Assembly (NCBI GenBank): GCA_965223105.1
Contig: OZ244987.1
Location: 2,480,001-2,544,000, forward strand
DNA from: JABDMH01 sp965223105
GTDB taxonomy: Bacteria; Bacteroidota; Bacteroidia; Chitinophagales; Saprospiraceae
Length of the DNA: 64,000 bases
Reading direction: 5' to 3'
Shown here: positions 19,545-29,333 of the stretch, piece after piece
Numbering within the stretch: the stretch's first letter is position 1
Layout: the number at the start of each line of letters is the position of its first letter
The notes under the pieces: model-generated
The model's database searches: none
The model's input: the letters and a program-made list of their open reading frames with translations, nothing else
What the model was told of the DNA's origin: nothing
Position numbers and translations under genes: made by a program

Positions 19545-20481
19545 GATAGGTGCCGATGAGCTCCACCGTCTCTTGCCATTTCCGCATTTGATTGAATCAC
19601 TAAGAAAAGGACTCACCACTTCTATTACAGTACCTGCCAGAACCCATCATAACTTTGGAGCAGCCGTTGATGGTTCTCATTCCACATTACTGCTTATGCC
19701 TGCATGGATTGAAGGAACATACTTGGGTGTCAAAATTGTGACCATTTCACCGGACAACCACAAATCAGATCTTCCGACCATTCAAGGTGTGTTTCTGCTC
19801 TTCGATGCTTCTACCGGTGTCAGATTGGCTGAAATCGATGCACCAACACTCACCAATTTGCGAACTGCTGCAGTCAGTGCTTTGGCCAGTTCGCACCTTT
19901 CTCGAGAGGACAGTGGTTCTTTACTGATTGTAGGGACGGGTAGTCTTGCACCTTATTTGGTCGCAGCTCATAGTTCGACACGATCGATTAGCAAGATATA
20001 TGTATGGGGCAGAAATGGCAAAAAGGCAAAGGTGTTAGCCACGGAAATTGAGAAATCAGGTCAGGAAGTTGAAGTTTGTCAAGAAATTAAGGAAGGTCTT
20101 AGTAAGGCAGATATTGTTTCGACGGCAACTATGAGTTGCAAACCTTTGATATTAGGTAAGTATCTTCGTGCCGGACAGCATATTGACCTGGTAGGTGCAT
20201 ACCGTCAAGACATGAGAGAAGCTGACAATGAAGCAATCACCAGATCAGAAGTGTTTTACGATATGGAACAAGGAATCATGGAATCCGGCGACCTCTACCA
20301 GCCCATCAGTTCAGGGCTAATACGGACAAAGGATCTGAAGGGGGGCTTGGTGGATCTTTGTTCAGGAACCCGGGTGGGAAGACAATCTCCGAAAGAGATA
20401 ACGGTATTTAAATCTGTTGGTCACGCCTCCCAAGACCTCATTGCCGCCATCACTGCTTATGACCAGAAACAACCTCTATGA
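19531..20481 (+). CDS. Ornithine cyclodeaminase / mu-crystallin family protein
   Basis: A 316-residue NAD(P)-dependent enzyme of the ornithine cyclodeaminase family. It shows the substrate-binding KIVTISPDNHKSDLPTIQG region, the TNLRTAAVSALAS helix and a Rossmann segment (LLIVGTGSLAPYL). Members include ornithine cyclodeaminase, 1-pyrroline-2-carboxylate reductase and ketimine reductases; I cannot choose between them. Overlaps the CoxG-like gene by 14 bp and is followed 36 bp later by an asparaginase, so amino-acid breakdown is a fair guess for the cluster. Confidence 0.85.
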   Translation: MRMLKIGADELHRLLPFPHLIESLRKGLTTSITVPARTHHNFGAAVDGSHSTLLLMPAWIEGTYLGVKIVTISPDNHKSDLPTIQGVFLLFDASTGVRLAEIDAPTLTNLRTAAVSALASSHLSREDSGSLLIVGTGSLAPYLVAAHSSTRSISKIYVWGRNGKKAKVLATEIEKSGQEVEVCQEIKEGLSKADIVSTATMSCKPLILGKYLRAGQHIDLVGAYRQDMREADNEAITRSEVFYDMEQGIMESGDLYQPISSGLIRTKDLKGGLVDLCSGTRVGRQSPKEITVFKSVGHASQDLIAAITAYDQKQPL

Positions 20482-20517
20482 GATCATTTGATAAAAATAA
20501 AATTTAACCACCGAGAT

Positions 20518-21561
20518 ATGGCTTTTACGATAAAAACCAGCAGAAGGTCTTTCTTTTCATCACTAGGTGTTCATTTACCTTGGATATTGGGTCTCAAGGG
20601 TGCCAGGTTTTCGCGGCCGGCAAATCAAGCCACGGTAGTATCAACCTGGGACAGTGGGGTGATTGCCAACCAAGCCGCCTGGAAGGTTTTACTTAAGGGA
20701 GGTCACGCCATCGATGCGGTGGAAGCTGCAGGAAGAGCCATAGAAGATGTGGTTAGCTGTTGTGTTGGCCTTGGCGGCAATCCTGATAGAGATGGGTTTG
20801 TAACACTTGATGCTTGTATCATGGATGAAAAAGCCAACATTGGCTCAGTAGCTTTTCTGCAACGGATCAAGCATCCCATTACTGTAGCCCGGCAGGTCAT
20901 GGAGAAAACACCCCATGTGATGTTGGTTGGTGCGGGTGCTCAGAAATTTGCTTTAGAAATGGGACATGATCTACAATCAGCCGACCTCTCAGAGTCGGCG
21001 GCAAGGCAATACAGAAAGTGGCTTGAGAAGTCGACTTTCCAACCGCAGATCAATATCGAGCGAAATACTGAGAAGAAAGGTAAAGGACCTTTTGCTCCAA
21101 ATATGATGCCTAGTGGTTCCTTCAATCATGATACGATGGGTACAGTGGCTCTTGACAATGCTGGCAATCTCTGTGGAATGTGTACGACGAGCGGTATGGC
21201 ATTTAAAATGCATGGTAGAGTAGGGGACTCGCCCATAATTGGTGCAGGTCTTTTTGTCGACAATGAGATAGGTGCAGTGACCTGTTCTGGTCAGGGAGAG
21301 GAGGTGATTCGAGTGGCTGGATCCCACCTAGTGGTAGAGTTTATGCGTAATGGTTTGTCGCCTAAGAATGCTTGTGCCAAAGCGGTAGAACGCATCGTTT
21401 CTCGTGATGCCAATAGGGCGAAGAAGTTTCAAGTGGGCTTTATTGCCTTGGCAAAGGATGGGAGAATAGGCGCCTATGCGATCCAGCCCGGCTTTAATTA
21501 CACGGTGACTCACGCAGATGAGCAAGAGGTAGTGTTAGATGCAGAAAGTTACTTTGGTTAA
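20518..21561 (+). CDS. N4-(beta-N-acetylglucosaminyl)-L-asparaginase type, Tat/Sec exported
   Basis: Ntn-hydrolase of the glycosylasparaginase family, about 347 residues. Autocleavage is expected before the Thr in the motif HDTMGTVALD, which creates the N-terminal nucleophile; GRVGDSPIIGAGLFVD and the SGQGEE segment complete the active site. The N-terminus (KTSRRSFFSSLGVHLPWILG) is a twin-arginine-like export signal. The frame opens at TTG 20488, but ATG 20518 puts the RR motif close to the N-terminus and is preferred. It could remove asparagine-linked sugar remnants or act as a plain isoaspartyl-type asparaginase. Confidence 0.88.
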   Translation: MAFTIKTSRRSFFSSLGVHLPWILGLKGARFSRPANQATVVSTWDSGVIANQAAWKVLLKGGHAIDAVEAAGRAIEDVVSCCVGLGGNPDRDGFVTLDACIMDEKANIGSVAFLQRIKHPITVARQVMEKTPHVMLVGAGAQKFALEMGHDLQSADLSESAARQYRKWLEKSTFQPQINIERNTEKKGKGPFAPNMMPSGSFNHDTMGTVALDNAGNLCGMCTTSGMAFKMHGRVGDSPIIGAGLFVDNEIGAVTCSGQGEEVIRVAGSHLVVEFMRNGLSPKNACAKAVERIVSRDANRAKKFQVGFIALAKDGRIGAYAIQPGFNYTVTHADEQEVVLDAESYFG

Positions 21562-21588
21562 TTTATTGATCAAACACAACCAATTCAG

Positions 21589-22029
21589 TTGCCGGTGAAA
21601 AAACTCAAGATTGATGATGATCTATTTGTGGATCTAGCCGAAATTGAGGTTAGGGGGGTCAGGGCTTCAGGTCCAGGTGGTCAGCACGTAAACAAGGTAT
21701 CTTCTGCGGTCCGTCTTCGATTTGACATCATGCAGTCCTCTTTGTCGCATGATCTTAAGATTATGTTGACAAACAGTGGAGATAAGAGAATCAATAGGGA
21801 TGGTGTCTTCAATGTGAAAGTTCAGAAATTTAGGTCGGCAAGGAAAAATCGGGAAATGGCGCTACAACTGTTAAAGGAATTTATTGATGAGACCACCACT
21901 GTCAGGAAAAAGCGAATCCCTACTAAAATCCCTAAGGCTATCAGGGAAAAAAGGAAACAACTAAAGAAGAGACTCAGTGAGAAAAAGGCAGGGCGACATA
22001 GTATAGAGTGGAAAGACATCTCAGAATAA
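21589..22029 (+). CDS. arfB: Peptidyl-tRNA hydrolase ArfB (stalled-ribosome rescue)
   Basis: A 146-residue codon-independent release factor. The catalytic GGQ motif is in ASGPGGQHVNKVSSAVRLRFD near residue 30, and the C-terminal tail is long and very basic (KRKQLKKRLSEKKAGRHSIEWK), as needed to enter the empty mRNA channel. No ATG is available in frame; the start is TTG 21589 or possibly GTG 21595. It follows the asparaginase gene by 27 bp on the same strand. Confidence 0.92.
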   Translation: MPVKKLKIDDDLFVDLAEIEVRGVRASGPGGQHVNKVSSAVRLRFDIMQSSLSHDLKIMLTNSGDKRINRDGVFNVKVQKFRSARKNREMALQLLKEFIDETTTVRKKRIPTKIPKAIREKRKQLKKRLSEKKAGRHSIEWKDISE

Positions 22030-22190
22030 TTGCTGTGCTCTGTACTTCAGTAGATCTCGCATCTCATCGCCTGAAGATTATTAACTCGCCAGTCTTTAGA
22101 CCAATGCGGTGGGGGCTGATATGGCATTACATAACGCATGGCTGTTTCTTATTCAATGTCTACTAATGAATACACTTAGTTTTTTCACCA

Positions 22191-24137
22191 ATGCCTAGAC
22201 GAACACTAGCAACCATCATGTTTGCCGACATTGCCGGGTATTCTGCTCTGATCCAGAATGATGAAGCACGTGCGATTGAGATGCGCGAAAGACACCGTAC
22301 ACTCATGGATGCACTACATGCGAACTACGATGGCAAGATCGTCCAATATTATGGAGATGGCACCCTCAGTATCTTTGACAGTGCAGTCAATGCAGTAGAC
22401 TGTGCCGTAGCCATTCAAAGGTCATGCCGCGAGGAGAAAAGGATTCCTTTGAGGGTAGGCATTCACTTGGGAGACATCGTTGTAGATGATGCTAACATTT
22501 ACGGCGATGGGGTTAACGTGGCCTCACGGGTTGAAACCCTGGGAGTGCCAGGGGCTGTACTGATCACCGATCAGGTGCAGAACGCCATCAGGAATCATAC
22601 CCATCTGGAGACTACCTCCCTGGGATTCTTTGAATTTAAAAACATCAGGAATGCTGTTGAGATTTATGCGCTAGCCAATTCGGGCATTCACTTACCTAAT
22701 CGTACTGAACTTGGAGGTAAGTTGAAGGAACAAAGAAAATCCGTAGCTGTCTTGCCATTTGCCAATATGAGCAGTGATCCCGAAAACGAATTTTTCAGTG
22801 ATGGCACTTCAGAAGAAATCCTGAATGCCTTAGTCAAGGTGAAGGGTCTAAAAGTGACCGCACGAACGTCCTCATTCGCCTATAAAGGCCAGCAAATGGA
22901 TATCCGGGAGATTGGCCGTCAATTGGATGTCAAATACATCCTCGAAGGCAGTGTCCGCAGGGCATCCAACCGTGTTAGAATTACGGCACAACTCATCAAT
23001 GCTGCCGATGGCTTTCATCTCTTTTCCGAGGTGTATGATCGAACACTGGACGATATCTTTGCCGTGCAGGACGAAATTGCCACCACCATCACACACCTAT
23101 TGCGACAACATCTTGAAAGCAGAGATCAGCAACAACCGATGATAGCGGCTCCTACCACCAACATGGAAGCCTATCAACTCTACCTGCAGGGACTTTATTA
23201 TGCCAATCAATTTGGCCATGATGCCGCAATGTCAAAGGCTATACCTCTCCTGGAGCAAGCCATTGAAAAAGCGCCAGATTTTGGACAGGCCTACGGAAAA
23301 CTCGCTTTTTGCTATTTTTTTCAAGCATTCAATGGCAAATTGAGTTGGGAGGAGGCACAAAGGCAGGTAGCTCATTGCATTCAAAAAGTAGCTGAGTTGC
23401 AAATCGAATCACCTGACATCTACTTCATAAGAGGTGCCTACGAACACTTTAATCAATGGAACTGGAAAAATGCTTTGGAAGTGACCCTGGAGGGACTGGA
23501 AAAATTTCCCAATCATGCACCACTGTATCATTTGTTGGCAACTTTACAATGGACAAAGGGAAACCTGGATGCAATTTTGACCCTGATGAATAAGGGCCTG
23601 GAATTAGACCCATTATCAATCGAAATGAACCTTTATACCGGCATTGCCTATATATGGGCCGGTGCTTTTGACCGGGCTGAAAAGCTCATAGACAAGGTTC
23701 TGGAAATGGTGCCTGAACACCGAGCTTCAAGAGAATACAAAGGCTGGATTGCTGCTTTCACTGGTCAATTTGATGAAGCAATTGAGATTTTTGACAGTCT
23801 CCCATCAGCAGGCTACCGCCTGCATAGGTCTACCTGCCTAGCATGGGTCTATTGGAAAATAGACCGCAGGGATGAAGCTCTTCAATTACTGGGTGAAGTT
23901 GAACAATTGGCCGAAACCAATATTAATTACTCTATGGATCTGGCTGTGCTCTTTACCTGTTTTGGCAATTTTGATCAAGCCTTTCTGCACCTGGAAAAAT
24001 CCATTCGCAATCGAATCAGTGATTCGATGATGATTCGATCGGATATCTATCTAAGACCATTGAAAGAAGACCCACGTTGGCGTACAATGTTGAAGTTGAT
24101 TGGAGATGTGCCTGAATTTGAATACCAAAACCTGTAG
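22191..24137 (+). CDS. Class III adenylate/guanylate cyclase with TolB-like and TPR domains
   Basis: A 648-residue protein. Residues 1-~170 form a class III cyclase catalytic domain (ATIMFADIAGYSALIQ with a metal-binding Asp, YYGDGTLSIFDS, and NVASRVETLG). Residues ~185-320 look like the TolB-amino-terminal/FlgO-like domain often fused to such cyclases (VAVLPFANMSSDPENEFFSDG ... LEGSVRRASNRVRITAQLI). The rest is a series of tetratricopeptide repeats. No membrane segment is seen, so it is probably cytoplasmic. It shares its N-terminal domain type with the 45.4-kb cyclase fusion, but the output halves differ. The stop lies 46 bp before the next gene's preferred start. Confidence 0.88.
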   Translation: MPRRTLATIMFADIAGYSALIQNDEARAIEMRERHRTLMDALHANYDGKIVQYYGDGTLSIFDSAVNAVDCAVAIQRSCREEKRIPLRVGIHLGDIVVDDANIYGDGVNVASRVETLGVPGAVLITDQVQNAIRNHTHLETTSLGFFEFKNIRNAVEIYALANSGIHLPNRTELGGKLKEQRKSVAVLPFANMSSDPENEFFSDGTSEEILNALVKVKGLKVTARTSSFAYKGQQMDIREIGRQLDVKYILEGSVRRASNRVRITAQLINAADGFHLFSEVYDRTLDDIFAVQDEIATTITHLLRQHLESRDQQQPMIAAPTTNMEAYQLYLQGLYYANQFGHDAAMSKAIPLLEQAIEKAPDFGQAYGKLAFCYFFQAFNGKLSWEEAQRQVAHCIQKVAELQIESPDIYFIRGAYEHFNQWNWKNALEVTLEGLEKFPNHAPLYHLLATLQWTKGNLDAILTLMNKGLELDPLSIEMNLYTGIAYIWAGAFDRAEKLIDKVLEMVPEHRASREYKGWIAAFTGQFDEAIEIFDSLPSAGYRLHRSTCLAWVYWKIDRRDEALQLLGEVEQLAETNINYSMDLAVLFTCFGNFDQAFLHLEKSIRNRISDSMMIRSDIYLRPLKEDPRWRTMLKLIGDVPEFEYQNL

Positions 24138-24183
24138 TTTTGACATCGGACCTAAGGCTCTCCATACCAAAAGATGTGACCAC

Positions 24184-24957
24184 ATGAGGTTGATTTTATT
24201 GTATTCATTCTTCTGTTATATACTTGCCAGCTGTATGGGATCCGACAGCAATGCGGTCCGGAATCCGGTGAGAAGTGGAGATGCCGAATCACAGCGAATC
24301 ATCGATGCAGCGATTGCGGCGCACGGCGGTGAACACCTGCAAAAGCACCACATAGAATTTGAGTTTCGCAGCCGTACCTATAAGTCAATTCGCGATGGTG
24401 GTATTTTCCAGTACGAGAGAATTTTTATCGATTCCAGTGGGCAGCATTTCCGTGATGTTCTGACCAACGACGGCTTTGTTCGCTACATTGATGGTGAGGT
24501 GGCAGACATCACTGATGAAAGAAAAAAGGCCTATTCCAGTTCGGTTAACTCCGTGATCTATTTTGCTCTTTTGCCATATTTCCTGACGGATCCTGCTGTG
24601 CAAAGTCAGTATATAGATGAGGTCGCCATCCAAGGTGAACCTTACCACAAGGTCAAGGTGACCTTTACTCAAGAGGGTGGAGGTAAAGACTATCAGGATG
24701 AATTTATCTATTGGTTTCATCAGGACCGGCATACTATGGATTACCTGACTTACAATTATTTGACCGATGGCGGTGGTTCACGGTTTAGACAAGCCATTAA
24801 TCCCAGGGAGATTGGCGGCATAAGATTTACGGACTATATCAACTACAAGCATCCTAAGGAAACTCGGAATATCATGGATTTTGACCGCCTGTTTGAAGCC
24901 GGTGGCTTAGATAGTCTCTCACTTATCGCAACAGAAAATATTATTGTCAACAACTAG
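24184..24957 (+). CDS. Exported lipoprotein, DUF6503-like
   Basis: About 257 residues with a lipoprotein signal (MRLILLYSFFCYILASC, Cys in LASC). After the anchor comes AIAAHGGEHL and a long beta-rich body with FEFRSRTYKS and a run of aromatic strand segments. This pattern recalls the DUF6503 lipoprotein family of Bacteroidota, whose function I do not know. The frame opens at 24100 inside the cyclase gene; ATG 24184 is preferred because it begins the signal peptide directly. Confidence 0.7.
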   Translation: MRLILLYSFFCYILASCMGSDSNAVRNPVRSGDAESQRIIDAAIAAHGGEHLQKHHIEFEFRSRTYKSIRDGGIFQYERIFIDSSGQHFRDVLTNDGFVRYIDGEVADITDERKKAYSSSVNSVIYFALLPYFLTDPAVQSQYIDEVAIQGEPYHKVKVTFTQEGGGKDYQDEFIYWFHQDRHTMDYLTYNYLTDGGGSRFRQAINPREIGGIRFTDYINYKHPKETRNIMDFDRLFEAGGLDSLSLIATENIIVNN

Positions 24958-25019
24958 ATTGAAAGCGTCAATCGTCTGCGATTTTGCGAAGTCAGATATT
25001 TTGGAGTCACCTTATCAAC

Positions 25020-25688
25020 TTATTCTAGTAAACCAATAGTTCCTGGGCATGAATCTGACAAGACTTTCTTAAACCTTGCCGTTGACCAGGCTCCCTGGTA
25101 CCGGGCTCGAGCACGAAACTTGCCGATGAGTTTGCCCGTGCGGTCATACCAATAGTTGTATAAGGAGTTACGGCAAGATTGGACCTTAAATACGGAAGTA
25201 CGGCCTTTCGTGTATTCGGCTATTTTACATGCATTATGTTGCGCCCTGATTTTCTTGATTAAGGTAAGATGGTCGGGAAGTTTATTTACGGCCAGATAAG
25301 GTGAGCCCACCGTAAATTTTCTGGATCTGGTTTTCTTTTTACCACATACATCTTTTATCACTGCGGTGATACTGTAGTGGCCAGCTGGCATATTTCTCAA
25401 TTCTTCATGGCCAGTTGCATTTGGTCTTGCCCATTCATAGGGATGAGTATGATCTCTTCCGACGAGTTGTTTTCCAATGTACAAATCTACGTAGGATACA
25501 TAGTTCGGATCACTTACAATTACCTTTACATAGACATCATCTCCAGGACTAAATAGAGATTCTGTTGGAGCTACAAAGTAAATGGATTGATTGCAGCCGA
25601 ATGTCGAACCGATCGATTCAGGGGAAAGCGCTTGATTAGACCACAGGGATGCACCAGAGAGGATCATCAGGGTGAGCAAGTATTGCAT
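25020..25688 (-). CDS. Secreted protein with bacterial Ig-like domain
   Basis: A 222-residue exported protein. Starting at ATG 25688 gives a clean signal peptide (MQYLLTLMILSGASLWSNQA); the frame is open upstream to 25769 but those residues do not help. Residues ~50-140 look like an Ig-like domain of the kind found in glycan-active proteins (SPGDDVYVKVIVSDPNYVSYVDLYIGKQ, then NMPAGHYSITAVIKD). The C-terminal ~80 residues are basic and unassigned, with two Cys. Convergent with the DUF6503-like gene. Confidence 0.65.
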   Translation of the reverse strand: MQYLLTLMILSGASLWSNQALSPESIGSTFGCNQSIYFVAPTESLFSPGDDVYVKVIVSDPNYVSYVDLYIGKQLVGRDHTHPYEWARPNATGHEELRNMPAGHYSITAVIKDVCGKKKTRSRKFTVGSPYLAVNKLPDHLTLIKKIRAQHNACKIAEYTKGRTSVFKVQSCRNSLYNYWYDRTGKLIGKFRARARYQGAWSTARFKKVLSDSCPGTIGLLE

Positions 25689-25826
25689 GATAGCCAGGTA
25701 TTTACCCTTCTGTGTGCTGAATAAAAGAAAATGTCCCGTGCAGAGGTGAGCTTTTGTTGGACAGATCACATCCCATTTTATAGGATGTGAAAGACATAAC
25801 TTATTTTCAACGGAAAATTTTCTGAA

Positions 25827-28800
25827 ATGAAAAAGCGGACTTTGCTGGCGTTGGCAACGATAGTGACAATGAATCTCCTCTATGCGCAGGAGAAGGACAA
25901 GAAATGGGACGTAGCTGATCCTTCAGGACAGTGGAACTGGAAGGAAGTTTCATTCAATACCAATGAAGGCACATGGATGAACATCGATGTCAGTCCGAAC
26001 GGGGAGACGATAGTATTCGATCTCCTAGGTGATATTTACGCACTGCCCATCGATGGCGGTACAGCCATCCCGGTTCGAACGGGAATTCCTTGGGAAGTTC
26101 AGCCACGATTCAGTCCTGATGGTGGGCAAATACTTTTCACCAGTGATGCTGGCGGGGGAGACAATTGTTGGGTGGCGGATCATAATGGAAGCAATGCCAG
26201 GCAAGTGACTACAGAAGATTTCCGCCTGGTGAATAACGGCATTTGGACACCTGATGGCCAGTATATCATTGCCCGCAAGCACTTCACATCCCAGCGCTCA
26301 TTAGGTGCTGGAGAGATGTGGATGTACCACATCTCAGGAGGTGAAGGGATACAGCTGACCAAGAGAAAGAATGATCAGCAGGATGTGAATGAACCCAGCA
26401 TTTCTCCCGATGGTCGATACCTTTATTATAGTGAAGACATGTACCCGGGAGGTTTCTTTCAGTACAACAAAGATCCAAATGACCAAATCTATGTCATCAA
26501 GAAATATGACCGCCATACAGGAGAGATAAACACCGTCATATCTGGTCCGGGAGGTGCTTTCCGACCAGAAATATCGCCGGACGGCAAGAAGTTGGCATTC
26601 ATAAAACGCATTCGTACCCATACTGTACTGTGCACCTATGATCTTGATACGGGCATGGAACACCCAATCTTTAGTGGCCTCAGCAAGGATCAGCAGGAAG
26701 CATGGGCTATTTTCGGTGTTTATTCCGGGTATTCCTGGATGCCCAAGAGTGATGCTATTATCATTTATGGTAAAGGAAAGATTTGGAAGGTGTCGATCAA
26801 GGATGGGAAAGCTGTAGAGATTCCATTTGATGTGCAAGTAAACACGAAAGTTGCAGAGACTTTAAAAGTTCGAAACAACGCCTTTGACTCTTCTTATACT
26901 GCGAAGGCGGTTAGACACGCAGTCACCTCACCTGATGGAAAGAATCTGGTCTTTCATGCTGTTGGTTATTTATGGGAAAAAGAGCTACCTGATGGTCAAC
27001 CTCATCGATTGACCAAATCTACGGATCTGGAATATGAGCCGGCGTTTTCTCCCGACGGCGAACGACTGATCTATGTGACCTGGGATGACCAGAATCTAGG
27101 CAGGGTTAAGCAATACAACCGCTCCAATGGTGAGATCAATACGATTGTAGAAACCCCAGGTATTTACCGGACCCCTGTGTTTTCACCGGATGGTAGCCTA
27201 ATAGTGTATCGCAAAGATGGTGGCAATAGCCATCAGGGCTATGTGCATTGCCAGGAACCAGGAATTTATATCTATAGTTTTGAGCATGATTCCTCAAAGT
27301 TGGTTACTCCCCAAGGTGAATATCCCGTCTTTAGCCTTGATGGTCAACGAATCTTTTATCAGGTTGGTGGATATCTGTTTGGTAGTCTAACCAAAACATT
27401 TGCTAGCGTCAATCTAGATGGAAAAGACAGGAGAGAACACTTTGATGGCAAATATATTCAGAGATATTCAATCAGCCCTGATAACCAATGGGTAGCTTGG
27501 TCCGAGCTCTTTAAAGTTTATATTTCACCCTATCCACATACGGGCCAGAAGGTGGGCCTGACCCATAAAACAAAGGCTGTGCCGGTTGCTCAGGTGGGTC
27601 GTGACGCTGGAATAAATATCCATTGGTCACCGGATAGTCGTACACTGCACTGGACATTAGGGGAGGAATATTTTAGTGCCAATCTTTCCGATCGGTTTAA
27701 ATTTCTCAATGAAGACCTGGATACTTTGCCACCCATGGATACGATGGGCATAAGGATTAATCTTGAAGTAGCTGCTGATCGACCCCAGGGAATGGTTGCT
27801 TTAACCAATGGGCAGATTATTACTATGGAAGGAGATGAAGTGATCAGTAGGGGTACCGTGTTGATTGAGGGGAATGAGATCCGAGCAGTAGGCACCGATG
27901 TCGACATACCAGAAGATGCTTTGATCATTGATTGTGCCGGCAAATCCATCATGCCCGGGATTATAGATGTTCATGCCCATAGCGGCAATTTTCGCTATGG
28001 TCTCAGCCCGCGTAAACAATGGGAGTATTACGCAAACCTGGCTTATGGAGTAACCACCAGTCATGACCCTTCTGCCAACACTGAAATGGTGTTTGCACAG
28101 AGTGAACTGATTAAGGCGGGTGAAATGATCGGTCCCAGGCTCTTCAGCACCGGAACGATCCTCTATGGAGCCGATGGTGATTTTAAGGCAGTAGTCAACT
28201 CACTGCAAGACGCACGAAGTGCCATTCGACGCACTGCGGCTTACGGTGCATTTTCAGTGAAAAGTTACAATCAACCGCGGCGAAACCAGCGACAACAGAT
28301 CATGCAAGCGGCCCGAGAACAAGGCATTCTGGTGGTACCTGAAGGTGGGTCCTTTTTTTATCATAATCTGAGTATGGTCGCCGATGGACATACCGGTGTC
28401 GAACACAATATTCCGGTTGTTCCCCTGTATGAGGATGTGGTCAAATTCTGGTCAGCTACTAAGGCACACAATACACCCACGCTGGTTGTCAATTACGGCA
28501 GTGTGACTGGAGAGCATTATTGGTATCAACACACAAACGTATGGGAAAAAGACCGGCTGCTCTCATTCACTCCTCGCAGCGTGGTGGATAGCCGATCGAG
28601 ACACCGGACCATGCTACCAGAAGAAGAGTATCAAAATGGGCATATCTTGACTGCTCAGTCCTTAAAAAAATTATCAGACGCTGGGGTTAAAATTAACCTT
28701 GGAGCACATGGTCAGTTACAGGGATTGGCAGCTCACTGGGAACTGTGGATGTTAAAGCAAGGCGGAATGAGCAATTTAGAGGCCTTGCGATGTGCCACCA

Positions 28801-29096
28801 TCAACGGGGCACTGTACTTGGGGATGGAACATCAACTGGGTTCGATTAAGGTGGGCAAACTAGCTGACCTGATCGTGATCGATGGCAATCCATTGGAAGA
28901 TATCCAAACCACCGAGAAAGTAGAATACACGGTAGTCAATGGGCGGGTGTATGATTCAGCCACAATGAATGAAGTGGGAAATTACAATCGAAAACGAGGT
29001 CTGTTTTATTTTGAAAAAGAGGGCAGTGGTAATGCCTATCCATACTTTATGGAAACTGGTGGTTTTATGCGGCCAACCTGTTGCTTCAGAAACTGA
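25827..29096 (+). CDS. Exported PD40 beta-propeller / amidohydrolase fusion
   Basis: A 1089-residue exported protein with a signal peptide ending near LLYAQ. Residues ~50-600 hold TolB-type PD40/WD40-like repeats, recognisable by recurring SPDG motifs (for example FSPDGGQILF, ISPDGRYLYYS, FSPDGERLIYV). Residues ~655-1070 are an amidohydrolase: VDVHAHSGN-like metal motif (IIDVHAHS), a later HNIPVVPLYED segment, and NLGAHGQLQG. The propeller probably binds or gates a peptide-like substrate. Such proteins are common in Bacteroidota and annotated as amidohydrolase or periplasmic component of a Tol system; the substrate is unknown. Confidence 0.86.
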   Translation: MKKRTLLALATIVTMNLLYAQEKDKKWDVADPSGQWNWKEVSFNTNEGTWMNIDVSPNGETIVFDLLGDIYALPIDGGTAIPVRTGIPWEVQPRFSPDGGQILFTSDAGGGDNCWVADHNGSNARQVTTEDFRLVNNGIWTPDGQYIIARKHFTSQRSLGAGEMWMYHISGGEGIQLTKRKNDQQDVNEPSISPDGRYLYYSEDMYPGGFFQYNKDPNDQIYVIKKYDRHTGEINTVISGPGGAFRPEISPDGKKLAFIKRIRTHTVLCTYDLDTGMEHPIFSGLSKDQQEAWAIFGVYSGYSWMPKSDAIIIYGKGKIWKVSIKDGKAVEIPFDVQVNTKVAETLKVRNNAFDSSYTAKAVRHAVTSPDGKNLVFHAVGYLWEKELPDGQPHRLTKSTDLEYEPAFSPDGERLIYVTWDDQNLGRVKQYNRSNGEINTIVETPGIYRTPVFSPDGSLIVYRKDGGNSHQGYVHCQEPGIYIYSFEHDSSKLVTPQGEYPVFSLDGQRIFYQVGGYLFGSLTKTFASVNLDGKDRREHFDGKYIQRYSISPDNQWVAWSELFKVYISPYPHTGQKVGLTHKTKAVPVAQVGRDAGINIHWSPDSRTLHWTLGEEYFSANLSDRFKFLNEDLDTLPPMDTMGIRINLEVAADRPQGMVALTNGQIITMEGDEVISRGTVLIEGNEIRAVGTDVDIPEDALIIDCAGKSIMPGIIDVHAHSGNFRYGLSPRKQWEYYANLAYGVTTSHDPSANTEMVFAQSELIKAGEMIGPRLFSTGTILYGADGDFKAVVNSLQDARSAIRRTAAYGAFSVKSYNQPRRNQRQQIMQAAREQGILVVPEGGSFFYHNLSMVADGHTGVEHNIPVVPLYEDVVKFWSATKAHNTPTLVVNYGSVTGEHYWYQHTNVWEKDRLLSFTPRSVVDSRSRHRTMLPEEEYQNGHILTAQSLKKLSDAGVKINLGAHGQLQGLAAHWELWMLKQGGMSNLEALRCATINGALYLGMEHQLGSIKVGKLADLIVIDGNPLEDIQTTEKVEYTVVNGRVYDSATMNEVGNYNRKRGLFYFEKEGSGNAYPYFMETGGFMRPTCCFRN

Positions 29097-29333
29097 CTTT
29101 CAAATGGGCAAATTGCTTCACTTAAATCTGTGACTCGAATATCCTTATCTCGTACTAAGACGAACTGAATAACCTTTTGAAGTCAAAGGACCGATTTACC
29201 TTCACCTGAAGACTGGCTAGCCTGATCTCTCCCGAAGGTGTACCGGTTCTCCATGCAGGACAAATCGATTTGCCTATGTTGAATAATGCGTGAAATCTGA
29301 GTAAATTAGGATACGATTCAATTTAGTTTCCCA

